Shown: piece after piece, positions 21,885-34,910 of the stretch
How the letters are laid out: every line of letters begins with the position of its first letter
Numbering within the stretch: the stretch's first letter is position 1
DNA from: Viola odorata
Lineage: Eukaryota; Streptophyta; Magnoliopsida; Malpighiales; Violaceae
Assembly (NCBI GenBank): GCA_963691705.1
Contig: OY829541.1
Location: 32,004,719 to 32,068,718 of the forward strand
Length of the DNA stretch: 64,000 bases
Direction: 5' to 3'
The notes under the pieces: generated by a model
Databases searched by the model: none
What the model was told of the DNA's origin: nothing
Seen by the model: the letters and a program-made list of their open reading frames with translations, nothing else
Position numbers and translations under genes: made by a program

Positions 21885-21886
21885 TA

Positions 21887-22185
21887 CTCCCTCCGATTTT
21901 CAATAACTGTCATATTCCTACTAAAAATGCAGTTCAAATTAACTGTCGTTATTTTCCTACTAAAAATGTGGTCTAAATTAACTGTCGTTTTGAATCATAA
22001 TTATGATTTCTACCCTTTGTTTTAATTTTTTACCCAACCAATTAATCTAGTATAATGGTATTATTGTAATTATACTATAAAAAATGGATAAATTGAAAAC
22101 TACAGTTAAGAAAATGTGGTCTAAAAATAATTATTTTAAATTTGTCTACTATTTTAGAAAATCAATTAATAAAAACTGGAGGGAG
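21887..22185. mobile_element. Stowaway MITE, 299 bp
   Basis: The ends are ctccctccgatttt and its near-inverse aaaactggagggag, flanked by TA on both sides (21885-21886 and 22186-22187). These are the terminal sequence and dinucleotide duplication of Stowaway/Tc1-mariner MITEs. The interior repeats taaattaactgtcgtt and tcctactaaaaatg. It ends about 435 bp before the nitrate reductase start codon, inside the likely promoter. Confidence 0.9.
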
Positions 22186-22450
22186 TATATTTTTAAAATT
22201 TTAAAATTTTAAATATAGTTGAGATAATTTGCTTATGATATATGTATATATATAAGTCATTCAAATATCACACACTGGACAATATTTTTCCCAAAATATA
22301 ATAGTGTTATATTTTTTTTTAATCGGTGAAGGTAACATTCAAACCATAAACAAAAAAAATACTATTAGTTTTACGTAGCCACCACTAGTATGCTACATCG
22401 AGTGGGCCCCTCCGTTCCTCATTGATCACGTCACCCCAACCTCATTGGGT

Positions 22451-22458
22451 CCTATATA
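22451..22458 (+). promoter_or_regulatory. TATA box of the nitrate reductase gene
   Basis: The sequence ctatataag at about 22450-22458 lies about 165 bp before the start codon. It is preceded by a GC-richer stretch with gtgggcccc and gatcacgtcac (an ACGT core). It is followed by a pyrimidine- and purine-rich leader. Transcription would start around 22480-22490, giving a 5' UTR of about 130 bases. Confidence 0.6.
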
Positions 22459-22619
22459 AGTCCTCACAACGTGCAGATTCATTTTCGCCTTCCAATATCA
22501 AGTACTAAACCATTCAAACTGGTGAAAAAGAGGAAAAAGAGAGAGGCCGAGAGGAAAGAAAGAAAAGGTTCTTTCACTCGGTCATTTTCTCAAACACATC
22601 AACGTCGGTCTGGTCTCCA

Positions 22620-25600
22620 ATGGCGGCATCTGTTGAAAACCGCCAATTCCCCCTTAAGCCCACCATCAATGGCGTCGTACGCCCCTTCAAATCCACCCCA
22701 GCCCGCCGGTCCGACTCCCCAGTTCGTATTAAACCGGTTCCTGTAGTGGAGGAAGATTCGTCGAGTGATGACGAGGCTGATTACAAGGATCTAATCCGCA
22801 AAATCAACGCCGACTTAGAGCCGTCGGTTCATGACCCTCGCGATGAAGGAACCGCCGATAACTGGATCGAACGCAACCCTGCCATGGTCCGACTCACAGG
22901 GAAACACCCGTTCAACTCGGAACCGCCGCTGAACCGGCTCATGAACCACGGGTTCATCACCCCGGTCCCGCTCCACTACGTCCGCAACCACGGACCGGTT
23001 CCCAAGGCCAAATGGGAGGATTGGACTGTCGAGGTCTGCGGGTTGGTTAAGAAACCGACCCGGTTCACGATGGAGCAGCTGTTGACCGAGTTCGCGAGCC
23101 GAGAGTTCCCGGTCACTCTGGTCTGCGCGGGCAACCGACGGAAGGAACAGAACATGGTGAAACAGAGCGTTGGGTTCAATTGGGGGGCAGCGGGGGTTTC
23201 CACTTCGGTGTGGCGCGGCGTACCTTTGCATATGCTGCTCAAGCGGTGTGGGATTGTGAGCCGGAAGAGTGGGGCCCTCAATGTTTGCTTCGAAGGGGCT
23301 GAGGATCTGCCAGGTGGTGGTGGGTCCAAGTATGGGACCAGTATCAGGAAGGAATATGCAATGGATCCCGCACGGTATATCATCCTAGCTTACATGCAAA
23401 ACGACGAGGTTTTGACACCGGACCATGGGTTCCCAATCCGGGTCATTATTCCCGGGTTCATTGGTGGAAGAATGGTCAAGTGGTTAAAGAGAATCGTGGT
23501 TACAACCGCTGAGTCGGAAAATTATTACCATTACAAGGACAATAGAGTTTTACCTTCTCACGTTGATTCCGAGTTGGCTAATGCAGAAGGTAAAAATCGT
23601 TGACTAAGTTTCGATCTTTTCACATGTCTCTTCTTCGTTTAGAAAAGTTAATTTTACAATGAGTCTGATTAAAGCAATGGCTCTATGAGCTGAGTGATTT
23701 TATCTACTTTTTATTAGGAATAGAATTCGAGATATGAGCTTTTAGCGGATAAATCTTTTTATATATTTTTTGCTTAAAGTATGAATATTATTAATATTGT
23801 CATTTTTTTCTATAGGTTGGTGGTACAAGCCGGAGCATATTATCAACGAGTTAAACATAAACTCGGTGATAACTTCGCCGTGCCATGAAGAGATAGTGCC
23901 GATTAATGCATGGACAACTCAGATGCCGTACACGTTAAAGGGTTATTCATATTCCGGTGAGTTACAAGAATATATAATGAATCAGTCGAAAAATTATATA
24001 TTGCATCAATTAATTCGTAATTAAATATTAGATTGAAAATTCCAGCATGACGTGATGAGTTGGATCTTCCAAACTAAGTTTTATATGGGATTTAATGCCA
24101 AAAATTGAAAGATAATGGATGATTTTAAACGTTTAAAAAAAATCACTGAAATAATAGTTTATTAATTTTATTTTTTTATAAAAAAATATAACTACTGTAT
24201 GGACTTTTCATCTTTTATTAATTTGAAGTAGTTATAATTTACGGTTGTCAAATACATATTATTATGATATATGAGTGATGTAGATAGTCTTGAAGTACAA
24301 GTTGTACCCTATTTTTTGCATTTTTTAAATTTGGTAATTTTTTGCATTTTAAACTTATTTTTATTGAATTAAGTTATAAATAATATTAGAGACAGTAACA
24401 TTTTTACTTAATTTACACGTACACATATATATCGTTTCTAAATCAATTTGATAATTTTTTTTCATTAATCAAATGCTTAAAAGATAAATTACAATCATGT
24501 AACTATTTATTATTAAAATTTAGTATTTGTGCTGCTATTATTCTAAATAAAGTTTTTATTTATTGGGGAGGATAGGTGGAGGGAAGAAAGTGACACGTGT
24601 GGAGGTGACAATGGATGGAGGGGAGACGTGGATGGTGTGCAGCTTGGACCACCCAGAGAAACCCAGCAAGTATGGGAAGTACTGGTGCTGGTGCTTCTGG
24701 TCGCTGGAGGTGGAGGTGCTGCAGCTTCTTGGTGCCAAAGAAATTGCTGTTCGAGCCTGGGATGAGACACACAACACCCAGCCGGAGAAGCTCATCTGGA
24801 ATCTCATGGTACATCCATTTTCTTATTCTTTTTCTGTCCTTTTATGTTTGGAAAATTATTAGTTTTGAATTTATCCATTAGTTAGTGATTTTTACTCTAT
24901 TATTTATAATTATATTAATTATAGAAAATAATCACATGATAAATATTTATCAAAAATTAAAAATATAATCGAAATTATCTATTTTATTAATACGTATAAT
25001 CTGGATCTACAGTAAAATTGCTTACAGAAAGTTTGTGGTGGAGTCCACATGTCATTGTCGTGCTACTTTGCAAATAGATTCCCCTACTTTTCTTTTTCTA
25101 AACAATAGATTCCATAAAGATTCCGTCTACGGAATTTTAAAAAAAAATAACTTTACTTAATTTACGAAAAACTTACAATCTAAATGTATACTTCTTGGAA
25201 AAATTCAACAAAAAAAAAACAAATAAATTTACAATCTTAATTACACTTTTGATTTAAATTACACTTTAAATCTTTGGTCCTTTTTCTTTATATATATATA
25301 ATTTATTTTTTAAAAGAATTTAGTACTTCTTCCAGATTTTTTTAAATAACGCTTTAGGTTAAAAAAATTGTCTCAACAGTTTTCTAAACACTTTATGATT
25401 ATTTTATTCAATATAAAAGAAAGAGATGAGTGTTTATTGATCAGTTTATTTAATATAGAAAAAAAAAGATGATTATTTAATATTAAAAATACTCTCACTA
25501 ATTATTTTCTTAATTCTCGTATTCGAATTCAAAACATCATAGGGTGTATCAAATTAAGGTCAACTTTTCATTAGAGGGAACCTTAAATAAATAATTACAT

Positions 25601-27280
25601 TCTACAGCTTGCTATTGTAAGTAATCTACTAATTACAGCAAGATGTTGGACAACGACACTCATCTTGTTTCCTCCTTAATTACATCATAAACACTGTAAG
25701 CACAAGATAATAGTATTAATTAGGGATCCTAACTGTTGATTTTTTGGGGTGCTGACGGAGATCGACACTAACTTTTCAATGTATGATATAAGATTGACTT
25801 AGTTTGCAAGCAATTCTCTGTGAATAGGTCCTTAGATGCTCTGTGTTGCATCAATCCAATTAGTAGAAAAACAATAAAATGAACTAAAAAAGTGGTACTG
25901 GAATATGTAATAACTTGAGTTTTCAATCAAATTATGCAGGGAATGATGAACAATTGCTGGTTCCGGGTCAAGACAAAAGTGTGCAAACCGCATAAAGGTG
26001 AGATTGGGATTTTGTTTGAGCATCCAACCCAACCAGGCAATCAATCCGGTGGCTGGATGGCGAAGGAGAAATATCTCGAGAAATCGTCGGAGAACAACCA
26101 GACCTTAAAGAAGAGTGTTTCAACACCTTTTATGAACACTTCCTCAAACACCTTCTCAATGTCCGAGGTCAGAAGGCACAACTCCCCTGACTCCACATGG
26201 ATAGTAGTCCACGGCCATGTTTATGACTGCACTCGCTTCCTTAAAGATCACCCTGGCGGTGCTGATAGTATTCTCATTAATGCCGGCAGTGATTGCACCG
26301 AAGAATTCGATGCCATCCACTCTGACAAGGCCAAGCAATTGCTTGAAGACTATCGAATCGGTGAATTGATCAGCTCTAATTCATACACCTCAGACTCCAA
26401 CGCGTCATCGCCTAACAACTCTGTTCATGGCACCAACACGGCACTCCGACATTTGTATTCTATCACAGAAGCTGTGACAGTGAGAAGCGTTGCGCTCATT
26501 CCACGCGAAAAGATCCCGTGCAAGCTTGTTGAGAAGAAGAGTCTTTCCCACGATGTCCGCCAGTTCAGGTTCGCACTACCTTCGGAGGACCAGCTGCTGG
26601 GGTTACCATTGGGGAAGCACATATTCCTGTGTGCTGTTGTTGATGACAAGTTGTGCATGCGAGCTTACACGCCCACCAGCTCGGTTGATGCGGTGGGATA
26701 CTTTGAACTTGTGATCAAAGTGTACTTCAAGGGCGTGCATCCAAAGTTCCCAAATGGAGGGACAATGTCACAACACCTTGACTCTCTGCCAATAGGGTCT
26801 GTGGTTGAAGTGAAGGGTCCTTTGGGGCACATCGAGTACGCTCAGCGCGGCAGGTTCTTGGTCCATGGCCAGCCCAAGTCTTCCAAGAAGCTGGCGATGA
26901 TAGCCGGTGGAACGGGGATCACACCGATTTACCAGATAATTCAGGCTGTTCTGAAGGATCCAGAGGACGAAACGGAGATGTTCGTGGTGTACGCGAACAG
27001 GACGGAGGAGGATATTCTGTTGAGGGAAGAGCTTGATGGGTGGGCTAAAGAACATGGTCATAGGTTAAAGGTTTGGTATGTGATTCAAGAATCTACCAGA
27101 GAAGGGTGGGAATACAGTGTGGGGTTCATCACAGAGAGTATCCTGAGGGAGCATATTCCGGAAGGATCAAACGATACTCTGGCGTTGGCTTGTGGGCCAC
27201 CACCTATGATTCAATTTGCAGTGCAGCCTAATTTGGAGAAGATGAACTATGACATTAAAGATTCCTTGTTAGTGTTCTAG
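22620..27280 (+). CDS. Nitrate reductase [NAD(P)H], 894 aa, four exons
   Basis: This enzyme reduces nitrate to nitrite in the cytosol, the first step of nitrate assimilation. The exons are 22620-23589, 23816-23956, 24576-24808 and 25940-27280, all introns being GT-AG. The four-exon structure is the usual one in higher plants. The molybdenum-cofactor domain carries the Mo ligand Cys169 in [11 protein letters not shown] dimerisation domain follows. Hinge 1 holds LKKSVSTP with Ser509, the site whose phosphorylation recruits inhibitory 14-3-3 proteins. The cytochrome b5 domain has haem ligands His552 (HPGG) and His575. The FAD domain has RAYTPTSS (689-696), and the NADH domain GGTGITP (771-777) and CGPPPM (867-872). 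The C-terminus DSLLVF is intact. No defect is visible. The frame runs about 30 nt past the exon 1 donor, and splicing at 23589 restores the conserved WWYKPE. Confidence 0.97.
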
Positions 27281-28380
27281 GGAAAGTATATATAGATATC
27301 AGAATAACATGATGAGGCTGTGTATATATATATATAATATTAATTCCTTGTATTTTTCTTCTTTTATTAAAATTTTTGCTTTTAATTATTATTACTTCAA
27401 TTTTAATGGTTTAAGAGACATTAGTCCATCCTTGTTCATTTGGCTCAAGGGTCCAAATCATGTCCATATGAGTTTATAGGAAATGTTGTTCCCAATCCTA
27501 TTCAAGGGTCTGGTTGCAACAAGATGCAATGATTATGTGTGTAAATGGTGAGCTCTTGAAGTGACTCTGGCTTCATTCATACAAAAATGCCATGATTATG
27601 TCTGTTCAAGGTTAGAGGAGATTTGATGCACACTAGTTGCAATAGGCAGACCCATGTTTGTGAATGACTTTAATCTCTACGTGCCTAAGAGATTGAATGA
27701 CGAGTTTTAAAACCACATTATCATACTAAATTCACCGTTAGAACTCGATCATTTCTTAGAGCTTCTCAACCGATATCTTAGTCACGACCAAGAAAAACTT
27801 GTTACTATAGAAGATCCGATCCTTCCAACAACGATCGTGCATAGTTGTGCATATTTTGATTGCATCATGTCTTCTCCGTTAATTGTGTCTATATTGTCAA
27901 ATTGCACATATATGAACCATTGTGATACTTTTGGCATATTAAACGCATAGTCTTTACAGCTTGTTTCATGTAGACGTCAATGTCCCATGACCCCTATAGG
28001 TATTAAGAGGTCCTTATCACATTGATAATGAAAACATCCACAATGTCTTTCACTCCAACTTCTTGTGTATATTCTTTCCCTTTTTTATTTTATTTAATGG
28101 CTTCTTTGCCATCTCTGCTTTGTAACTTTTCATTTTTTTTTCTTTCCTTTTTAACACTTTTTTCTTTTTTCTTTTCTAAAAGTGTATGTTAATTAGAATT
28201 TGATACGCACACCGATACTTTAAAATGGAAAAATTAAAAATTATAAGACAACTATATATTCTAAAAATAATGCAATTGAAACGTTAATTTCAAATTAGTT
28301 TTAGTCTTATAAATATTCTAGCAACTATAATTTACGTTAAATGTCTTTTTGACACCAATAATTGCTTAAATTATAAAAAT
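27281..28380. other. Downstream region of nitrate reductase
   Basis: The first 100-150 bp, with tatatatataatat and aataa-like words, presumably hold the poly(A) signals. From about 27420 to 28080 the base composition is more balanced, but no frame of useful length exists. It may be old gene or element debris. Confidence 0.4.
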
Positions 28381-28440
28381 GGACATAGAAGGTGGTGTGG
28401 GTGTCCATCGTGTATTAGTGTCGAGTATTATTAGTTAATG

Positions 28441-28530
28441 TAGCTCATTGGTTGTCTTACTGGTGGCAAAAATACCAATCGAAAGTCAGAAGCAGGTTCA
28501 AATCTCAACCCCACCTATAAAAAAAAATTT
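28441..28530 (+). mobile_element. Possible tRNA-derived SINE fragment
   Basis: tagctcattgg (28441-28451) fits the RNA polymerase III A-box consensus TRGYNNANNGG. ggttcaaatct (28495-28505) resembles a B box. An A-run follows at about 28518. The A-to-B spacing of 54 bp is too long for a tRNA gene. No target duplication was found, so this stays tentative. Confidence 0.4.
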
Positions 28531-30700
28531 AAATTACCATAATATTATTAATTAGTATATATAAACATATTGATTTGTAAATTAATTAATTTAAAGTTTT
28601 AATATATAAGTTTGTTAAATATCATTAACTTTAATTTTATTCCCTAAGCCCTAAATCCCTAACCCTATACATATCATAAACCTAAAATCAGAAATCAAAA
28701 TTCATTAAACATTTGTTCTAATAATTAGATATTAACAATTAAATATTAAGACCAATTGATCCCCTAAACCCCAACTTAAGTAATGCCAAAAGCCTCAAAC
28801 TTCATACATTAAGCCTAAAATCAAACCTCGAATTTGAACCCCAAATTCAAATCACATATTATGGATGCCTAATTCTACATGAGCACTTATTAATTCCAAC
28901 TCTCAAACTTCATACACTAAGTCCTAACTCTAAACCCATACCTCAAACCCCAATCCCGATCCCGAACCTAAAACTAAAAACCCAAACCACATATGAATAA
29001 CATTCTTGGGATCAAAGATAAAAAAAATCAACATAAGAAATAGTAGTAACGACATTAAAAATGTGACATTGAGTTAAAACGTTGGGAAAATCGCCTTTGG
29101 CTTTCGTATGTCCATGTAGAATTAAAAATGAGATTCAACGAAAAAAATTCACCTCAATCAGACACGTAAACACAAAGTTATAGCCGGTCAAAGTTTATGT
29201 TGACCGACCATTTTTCGCAAATTATTAAAATAATATTTGCGACTGAATTCCTGTCGCAAATTGAATAACTTTTCGACAAAATTTTTATCGAACATTACTT
29301 ATTTATATAATTATTTATTTATTTTGTATTTAACACATTGATTTATATATTTTTAGTTTAAATAATATTAACACGTTAATTAATTTAAATTATTAACTTA
29401 TAAATTGAATGAATATATTAAATTTTATTAGTTAATTAATAGTAATTTAATATTAACTATTATATTAAATAATTAAATTAGTATATAAATTTAATAATAT
29501 AAAAAAGTAGTATGTTTTAAATCTTAGTATAATTTAATATAATATTACCTAACGAAATAATAAATTACCATACAATTTAATATAATATTGATTTGTCAAT
29601 TATTGTTTTATTATTTATAAAATTTTAATTAACTAATTCAAGTTAATTCTTTATAAGTGTAGGAGTGAAACCTCAATTTTTTATGTCCTAAAATATTGAC
29701 TTTAAATTAATTTTATCCTAAGCTTGCTAAATAATCACAAAAAATAATGCATAAAGAACTTGCTTTGAATATATTCAAACTTGTCTATTATTTAGTATTT
29801 TGAATTCTTAATTATTTTCTTATTATTTCTAAAATTTTAATTAACTAATTCAAGTCAATTCTTTATAGACGTAGATGTGAAAACATCAATTTTAAAATGG
29901 TAAGGATCGATGTAGAAATCCTAATTAGTATATATTTGAATAGAATTCAGTTTCGTGTATTAGACCAAACCAACTTGGAGACATTACAAGTGTGTTAGGT
30001 CATTTTTTTTTTACTATGTGAAAATTTTAAACGAAAGCAACTAGCAATGAGACTAACTGCAAAAATGAATTAAGGTAAGCGTTTGGTTGATGAAATTAAT
30101 GCCGAAAGTGACTCGGGAATCTGAGATTCTAAGTTTTATTATGTTTGGTTGACATAAAAAAAATTGGACTTTTTAAGATCCAACTTCCCTTGACCCCTCC
30201 ACTTTCCTCCAAAATATGGGAAAGTGAACATTTTCTCAATTTTTTTTATTTTTTTTAATTTAATTTTTATCAAATATCTTATTTCCACAATATTATTTTT
30301 AACTGTATTATATTTTAGAATAAATTAAAAATATTCATTTTGTATTATATTTAAAATAATTAAATAGTTATTATTGTTTAAAGATAAAGTAATAATTTTA
30401 GGATTCCCGAATACAAAACAAACACAAAAATAATACTTTTCTATGAATTTTAAATACTAACCAAACGCAAAAAATTAACTTTTCATTCAATCACTCTTCT
30501 AGGTATCATTCTTCTGAAAAATGACATTTCATCTAGCAAACGCTATTTAAATGTGTAAAAGTCCTAAAAAAGCCTAATTTCCAATTTTTGATTCATTTCC
30601 AATCAATGATTGATGCAAAGATGAATTTTTATCTCTCCTACGTACAAATCACCACCTATAGAAGTTAAAAAAATATTAAACTTTCTTGTTTCTCTTAAGT
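28531..30700. other. AT-rich intergenic stretch with a possible MITE
   Basis: No gene is visible. From 28640 to 28990 there is a C-rich series of aaaccctaa-, aaacccc- and gaaccc-like words. From 29200 to 29300 ttttcgcaaat and atttgcgac face each other. Around 30075-30470 agcgtttggttgatg and actaaccaaacgcaaa form an inverted pair 400 bp apart that may bound a MITE. The remainder is very AT-rich. Confidence 0.4.
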
Positions 30701-30725
30701 GTGATCACTCAAAATAATTCAAGAA

Positions 30726-30850
30726 GTGCAGATCCACATCTACCGCCGCGTTCAAGAGGTAATTAACACCTGCACCGGACGCGGTGAGCCAAAAACCAGC
30801 GAATGCCTGGCCCTGTTGTATGGTGTTTGGAAGGGTCATCTCATCTCATC
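30726..30850 (+). other. Short GC-richer island, unassigned
   Basis: A block of about 120 bp stands out from its AT-rich surroundings. It begins an open frame, MQIHIYRRVQEVINTCTG, with plausible codon use that fades after about 40 codons. It could be a stray exon fragment. I recognise no family. Confidence 0.25.
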
Positions 30851-30920
30851 TCATCTAACAATCTTGTTTCCACACACAACTATTTTGGCCCCTTTCTTCT
30901 TTTTGTCTATTCCTAGCTAA

Positions 30921-31620
30921 TTTAATTTGCGTGCATGTATGTTCTATCTATTTTAAAACAAAAACAAAATCTCTACAAATTCCTTTTCCTGTCCAAGTAT
31001 GGAATCCTAATCCTAACAAAACATATCAATGTCACGGGATTTGGGTCACACATGCTTCCCTTCCCCGTACCCTATTAAATGATTCTCTCATATCATTTCA
31101 CCTTATAGTCGGTACATTTCATCCTAATATTAAAAACGAAATACAAAATATATCATACTATCTCAGTTTCTATTTTAGTTTATACCGACAATACCGGTTA
31201 AATACCGACGGGTATAGATGGTATGTCCTATCTCAATAGTAAAAAATATATAATAAATTTATTGAATCTAATAAATTTGTATGCAATATACATAAGCAAA
31301 ATAAAATACCGAAATGCCAACAGAAACCGGTATTTTAACCGGTACCGCCAGTATATCCAGTACTAATGACATAATCTAGACGCTCACTAGTACGAGATTG
31401 GCAATCCTAATGGTGACTTAACAACATGGTTTTTTCCATTCTCATAACTCGAATTCAATACTTTAGTTAATAGTGGATAAGATGTTTGTAGTGTTAAATA
31501 ATCCTAACTCCCGAGGAAAATATATCGTAGATATTTTAGTTAAAGGAAAAACAATTTTTTAGTCAATTAACAAATAGTTAAATGTCCTCAATTATAAAAC
31601 TTTGGTATGACCTCAATACT
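30921..31620. other. AT-rich stretch with repeated 'accggta' words
   Basis: Words such as ataccggttaaataccgac and accggtattttaaccggta occur at 31190-31350, a small inverted cluster. No gene is visible. Confidence 0.35.
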
Positions 31621-31629
31621 GTTTTTTAG

Positions 31630-31915
31630 TTGAAATGTCCTCAAGGAATTGGCTTGGCGCAAGTATACCTTCGCACTTGGAGTCGTGGCCATATTCGTTT
31701 ACCGCTTTGCCTCGCGAGCCTTATCTTATTACTAGTAAAGTCAAGCTTTGGCTCCCTAAAGAAATGGATGAAAAAAGGGGAGACTTCTGCAACAGGCTAT
31801 GCCACCCAAACCAATCGAGGGAAGCCGCATCCATTCCATCGCAAGCACCTACAATGTCATGATCACATTGGTCACAAGGCCCTTTTCTCAAAGGCAAAAG
31901 CCTAGCCTAGTCATA
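31630..31915 (+). other. GC-rich island, possible organellar insertion
   Basis: About 285 bp are much richer in GC than the flanks, with words such as ggaattggcttggcgcaag and gggaagccgcatccattcc. Overlapping open frames exist (91 and 75 codons) but match no protein family I know. The texture resembles plant mitochondrial intergenic DNA, an impression that only a search could settle. Confidence 0.3.
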
Positions 31916-34500
31916 CATTTTCTTTGAAGATGCGAGGAAGGGCTATCAACGCGAAGAAAGAAGACGAAACCGGCTAAGTTCACAAAAGTGTTAATTATTG
32001 TATACATGTGTGTGTTTGTAAATAAAAACTCATAGTAAATATAACACTATTCTTATTTATGTATCATCCTGATTATTTACGAGAATAAAAAAAAAGTTTT
32101 ATTCTAAATAAATCAATTATTTAAAAATGAATAAATAGTAGGTAAATAACAATTATAACTCAATAGAACGCAATATTAAAGTATTTATTATAAACATTTT
32201 TCATGAAAAATGTAAATACTTAATTACTAAATAATTTTAAAATTAAGTGCTGGTTTAATAAATGTGTCATTTTTTTCTCCATACAAAATAATTAAGGTCG
32301 CTTTGACTTTATTTTTTTGTTGTGCTTTTGTTCATTTTATGGGTTTACTTCAATCAAATTGAAATAGATTTATCTTTTGATTGGTTCAGTTCAAATTAAT
32401 CGATTATTTTATACTTCCCAATTGAATGTCCAATATCTAAAGAAAACTCCGGTCCTATTATGAATTAGACAAAATTTCATTTTGTCAGTAATGATAATCT
32501 AAAACTACAAATAAAAAAATAATATAAGAAAAAATATTTTGTATATGCAAGCTTAAAATATATAATCAGTTGAACTATAATAACACGTGCTTACTTTTCG
32601 CACTTTAAATAATAAACATGAGTAAATAGTTCAAATTATTATCCGAATAACTTAAGATGTTCATGTAGATTTTTTTTTTTGTGGCAGTACAAAGGATGTG
32701 ATGTTCCAAACAAACATATTTTTTAAGATATGTACAGTAAATATTCCTAAATTTCAACCTATTAAATTATAACTTATTTTGTTTGCTGCATGTTGATAAA
32801 AGATATATCATAGGTATATATTGTAGCATATATTATTAGGCCCCAAATTATTTATTATCACTATTTTTATTATGATTACATCTCTTCTTTTCACCCCTTA
32901 TTCTTAATGCAGATAATATTTCGAATATTACCTACTTCCGATCCTTGTTGGTTTTCTATTTCGAATATTGTTTGTTTACCCCATCTAGTGAGAGCTCCTG
33001 TGGATCCCCTATTTGAATCAACTACAAATTAGAAAGGGTCCGTTTGGCGTTTCGGTTCTAGTTGGAGAAATGCTGTGAGCAAAAATGTTGTGTGAAAATC
33101 ACTTCTGCGAAAAGCAGTATGCTGTTTGGTAAATATTTTTTAAAAGTGTTTGGTAAATATTTTTTAAAAGTGTTGTGAAATACCTGAGGTGTTTGGTAAA
33201 ACAGCTTTTTAAAACTATGGTTTGGATGTAAAATGACAATAAAGGGCATAATTTATTTCAAGTGTTATAATTAATTTTTTTAGTATCTTTATATATATTT
33301 TTAATCAATTTATTTATAATCTAACTTCTACCATGTAATATTTATATAATATCATAAATAAATTAAACTTATGTAAATCATAAATAAATTAAAATTTATT
33401 AATTACATAAAAAATTTAAATTATTAATACCATAACTAAATAAAAGATATTTATCTAATATAATAGAAAAATAAAATATATTTGGAAACTACGGTTTGAA
33501 TGTAAAATGGCTATAAAATGCATATTTCTATTTCAAGTATTATTTATATAAATTATTTAAATTAATCTGTTTTTTTAAATAAATAATTAACAAAAAAAGT
33601 AATTAAATGGTATAAAACCCATTTTTAAAAAATTAATAAAAATACTTTATTAAATACTGAACACTATTTTAATTATTATTTATGCATTCACATGTTTATT
33701 TATTGAACACTATTTTAATTATTTATGCATTTATATGGTGTTTGGTAAAAGCTACTATAAATTAAAAATCATTTAATAATTAATTTAATTGCTAATATAT
33801 AATAAATTGCTAAAATCTAAATAAAATCAAGAACAAACAGAAAAAATTCCATAAATATTACATTTTATAAAAAAAAGAAAAAAATCAATTGTTAAAAAAG
33901 AAATAACAATAAAAAAATTATACATTGAAAATTACTTCTAGTAAAAATTTATAGTGGTGACATTGACAAGAACGATAATGCATAGTTTGTATTTAAAAAA
34001 TTAGGCAGCACAGCGCACGGTCTTGGAATGGATTCCTATCTTGTATGATAACGATACAATGATGGAGTTCAAACAAACCCAACAAAATATTCAAATAGTA
34101 CTCCATTCTGATTTACTTTACTTTTCTTTTCTTTTTTAAATTGAGTTTCTAATTTACTGCTACAACGATGTATATTTTTATTTTTTTTCAATAAAACAAG
34201 ATATGAGGATAATCACACATTTTATTTTTCATTTTGTTGTACTTTAATTTATAATAAATTGATTAATTATATATATATATAAACAAGAGAAATGGCTGGT
34301 AATATAAAGGCCCATGTCCTTGAAAGTTTTGACATTTTAAGTTCAAGCCTGACCCATTGACAAGCATTCATAACTGCTGGTAATTACAAAAGCAGGGAAT
34401 TTGATACTATAGATTGACAAAATCTCTTCTACAAAGTATAGGGAAATTTACATTATAAAAATGACTGTAACAAACAAAATAATGATACAGAGAAGTATAG
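31916..34500. other. AT-rich gene-poor stretch
   Basis: No gene is visible. At 33124 and 33148 a 24-bp unit (gtttggtaaatattttttaa...) is tandemly duplicated, inside a region with gtccgtttggcg and ggtgtttggtaaaacagc that looks MITE-like. Near 33700 tattgaacactattttaatt is also repeated. Confidence 0.4.
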
Positions 34501-34604
34501 GGAATAAATAAATCAAAATTCAAATGATCAAGCCAGAGAAATGAAGACAGGATTAAAGATAAGACTCACTTTTTCCCATCTACATTCGCATGAGCTGCAG
34601 ATGC

Positions 34605-34910
34605 TTATGTTGGCTTGTTGAGTTCACCCCATGCTTCAATCCAAGTAACCATGGCGTCTCCGAGTTTCTGAAAGTAAGGATCTACGTGGCCTAGCTTTTC
34701 TTTAACCAGTTTGGATAGCTCGATGTAACAATTCTGCACGGTTGTGCATTCTTTTGGCAGGACAACAGATTGGAAGAAAGGGATGATCTCTTCTTGCCAG
34801 TATATGCCCTTGTATTCCTTTTTCAAATTGACAAATGGGTTGCTTGCCTTGCTGTGCCAAACGTAAGGCAGCCCTGTCTTCACCCCAAAGCCTAGGTGGT
34901 CACATATAAC
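34605..34910 (-). pseudogene. Orphan last exon of a reversibly glycosylated polypeptide (UDP-arabinopyranose mutase)
   Basis: RGP proteins interconvert UDP-arabinopyranose and UDP-arabinofuranose for cell-wall polysaccharides. After an AG acceptor (34912-34911) the frame reads [20 protein letters not shown], then a [18 protein letters not shown] segment, and ends in [10 protein letters not shown] with a stop at 34605. The 101 residues cover the family's conserved C-terminus without any break. The other roughly 250 residues, including the N-terminal DxD-type region, were not found anywhere upstream to 41.6 kb. I read it as a detached exon or truncated gene. A chimeric transcript using the exon-like segment at 39813-39878 is possible. 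Confidence 0.85.

Noticed and set aside
22815..23383. Minus-strand frames of 135-138 codons in nitrate reductase exon 1
   Set aside because: They are antisense shadows of a highly conserved GC-rich coding exon.
28441..28505. Possible tRNA gene from A and B box matches
   Set aside because: The box spacing is too long, and no acceptor stem or anticodon loop can be drawn. A SINE fragment is more plausible.
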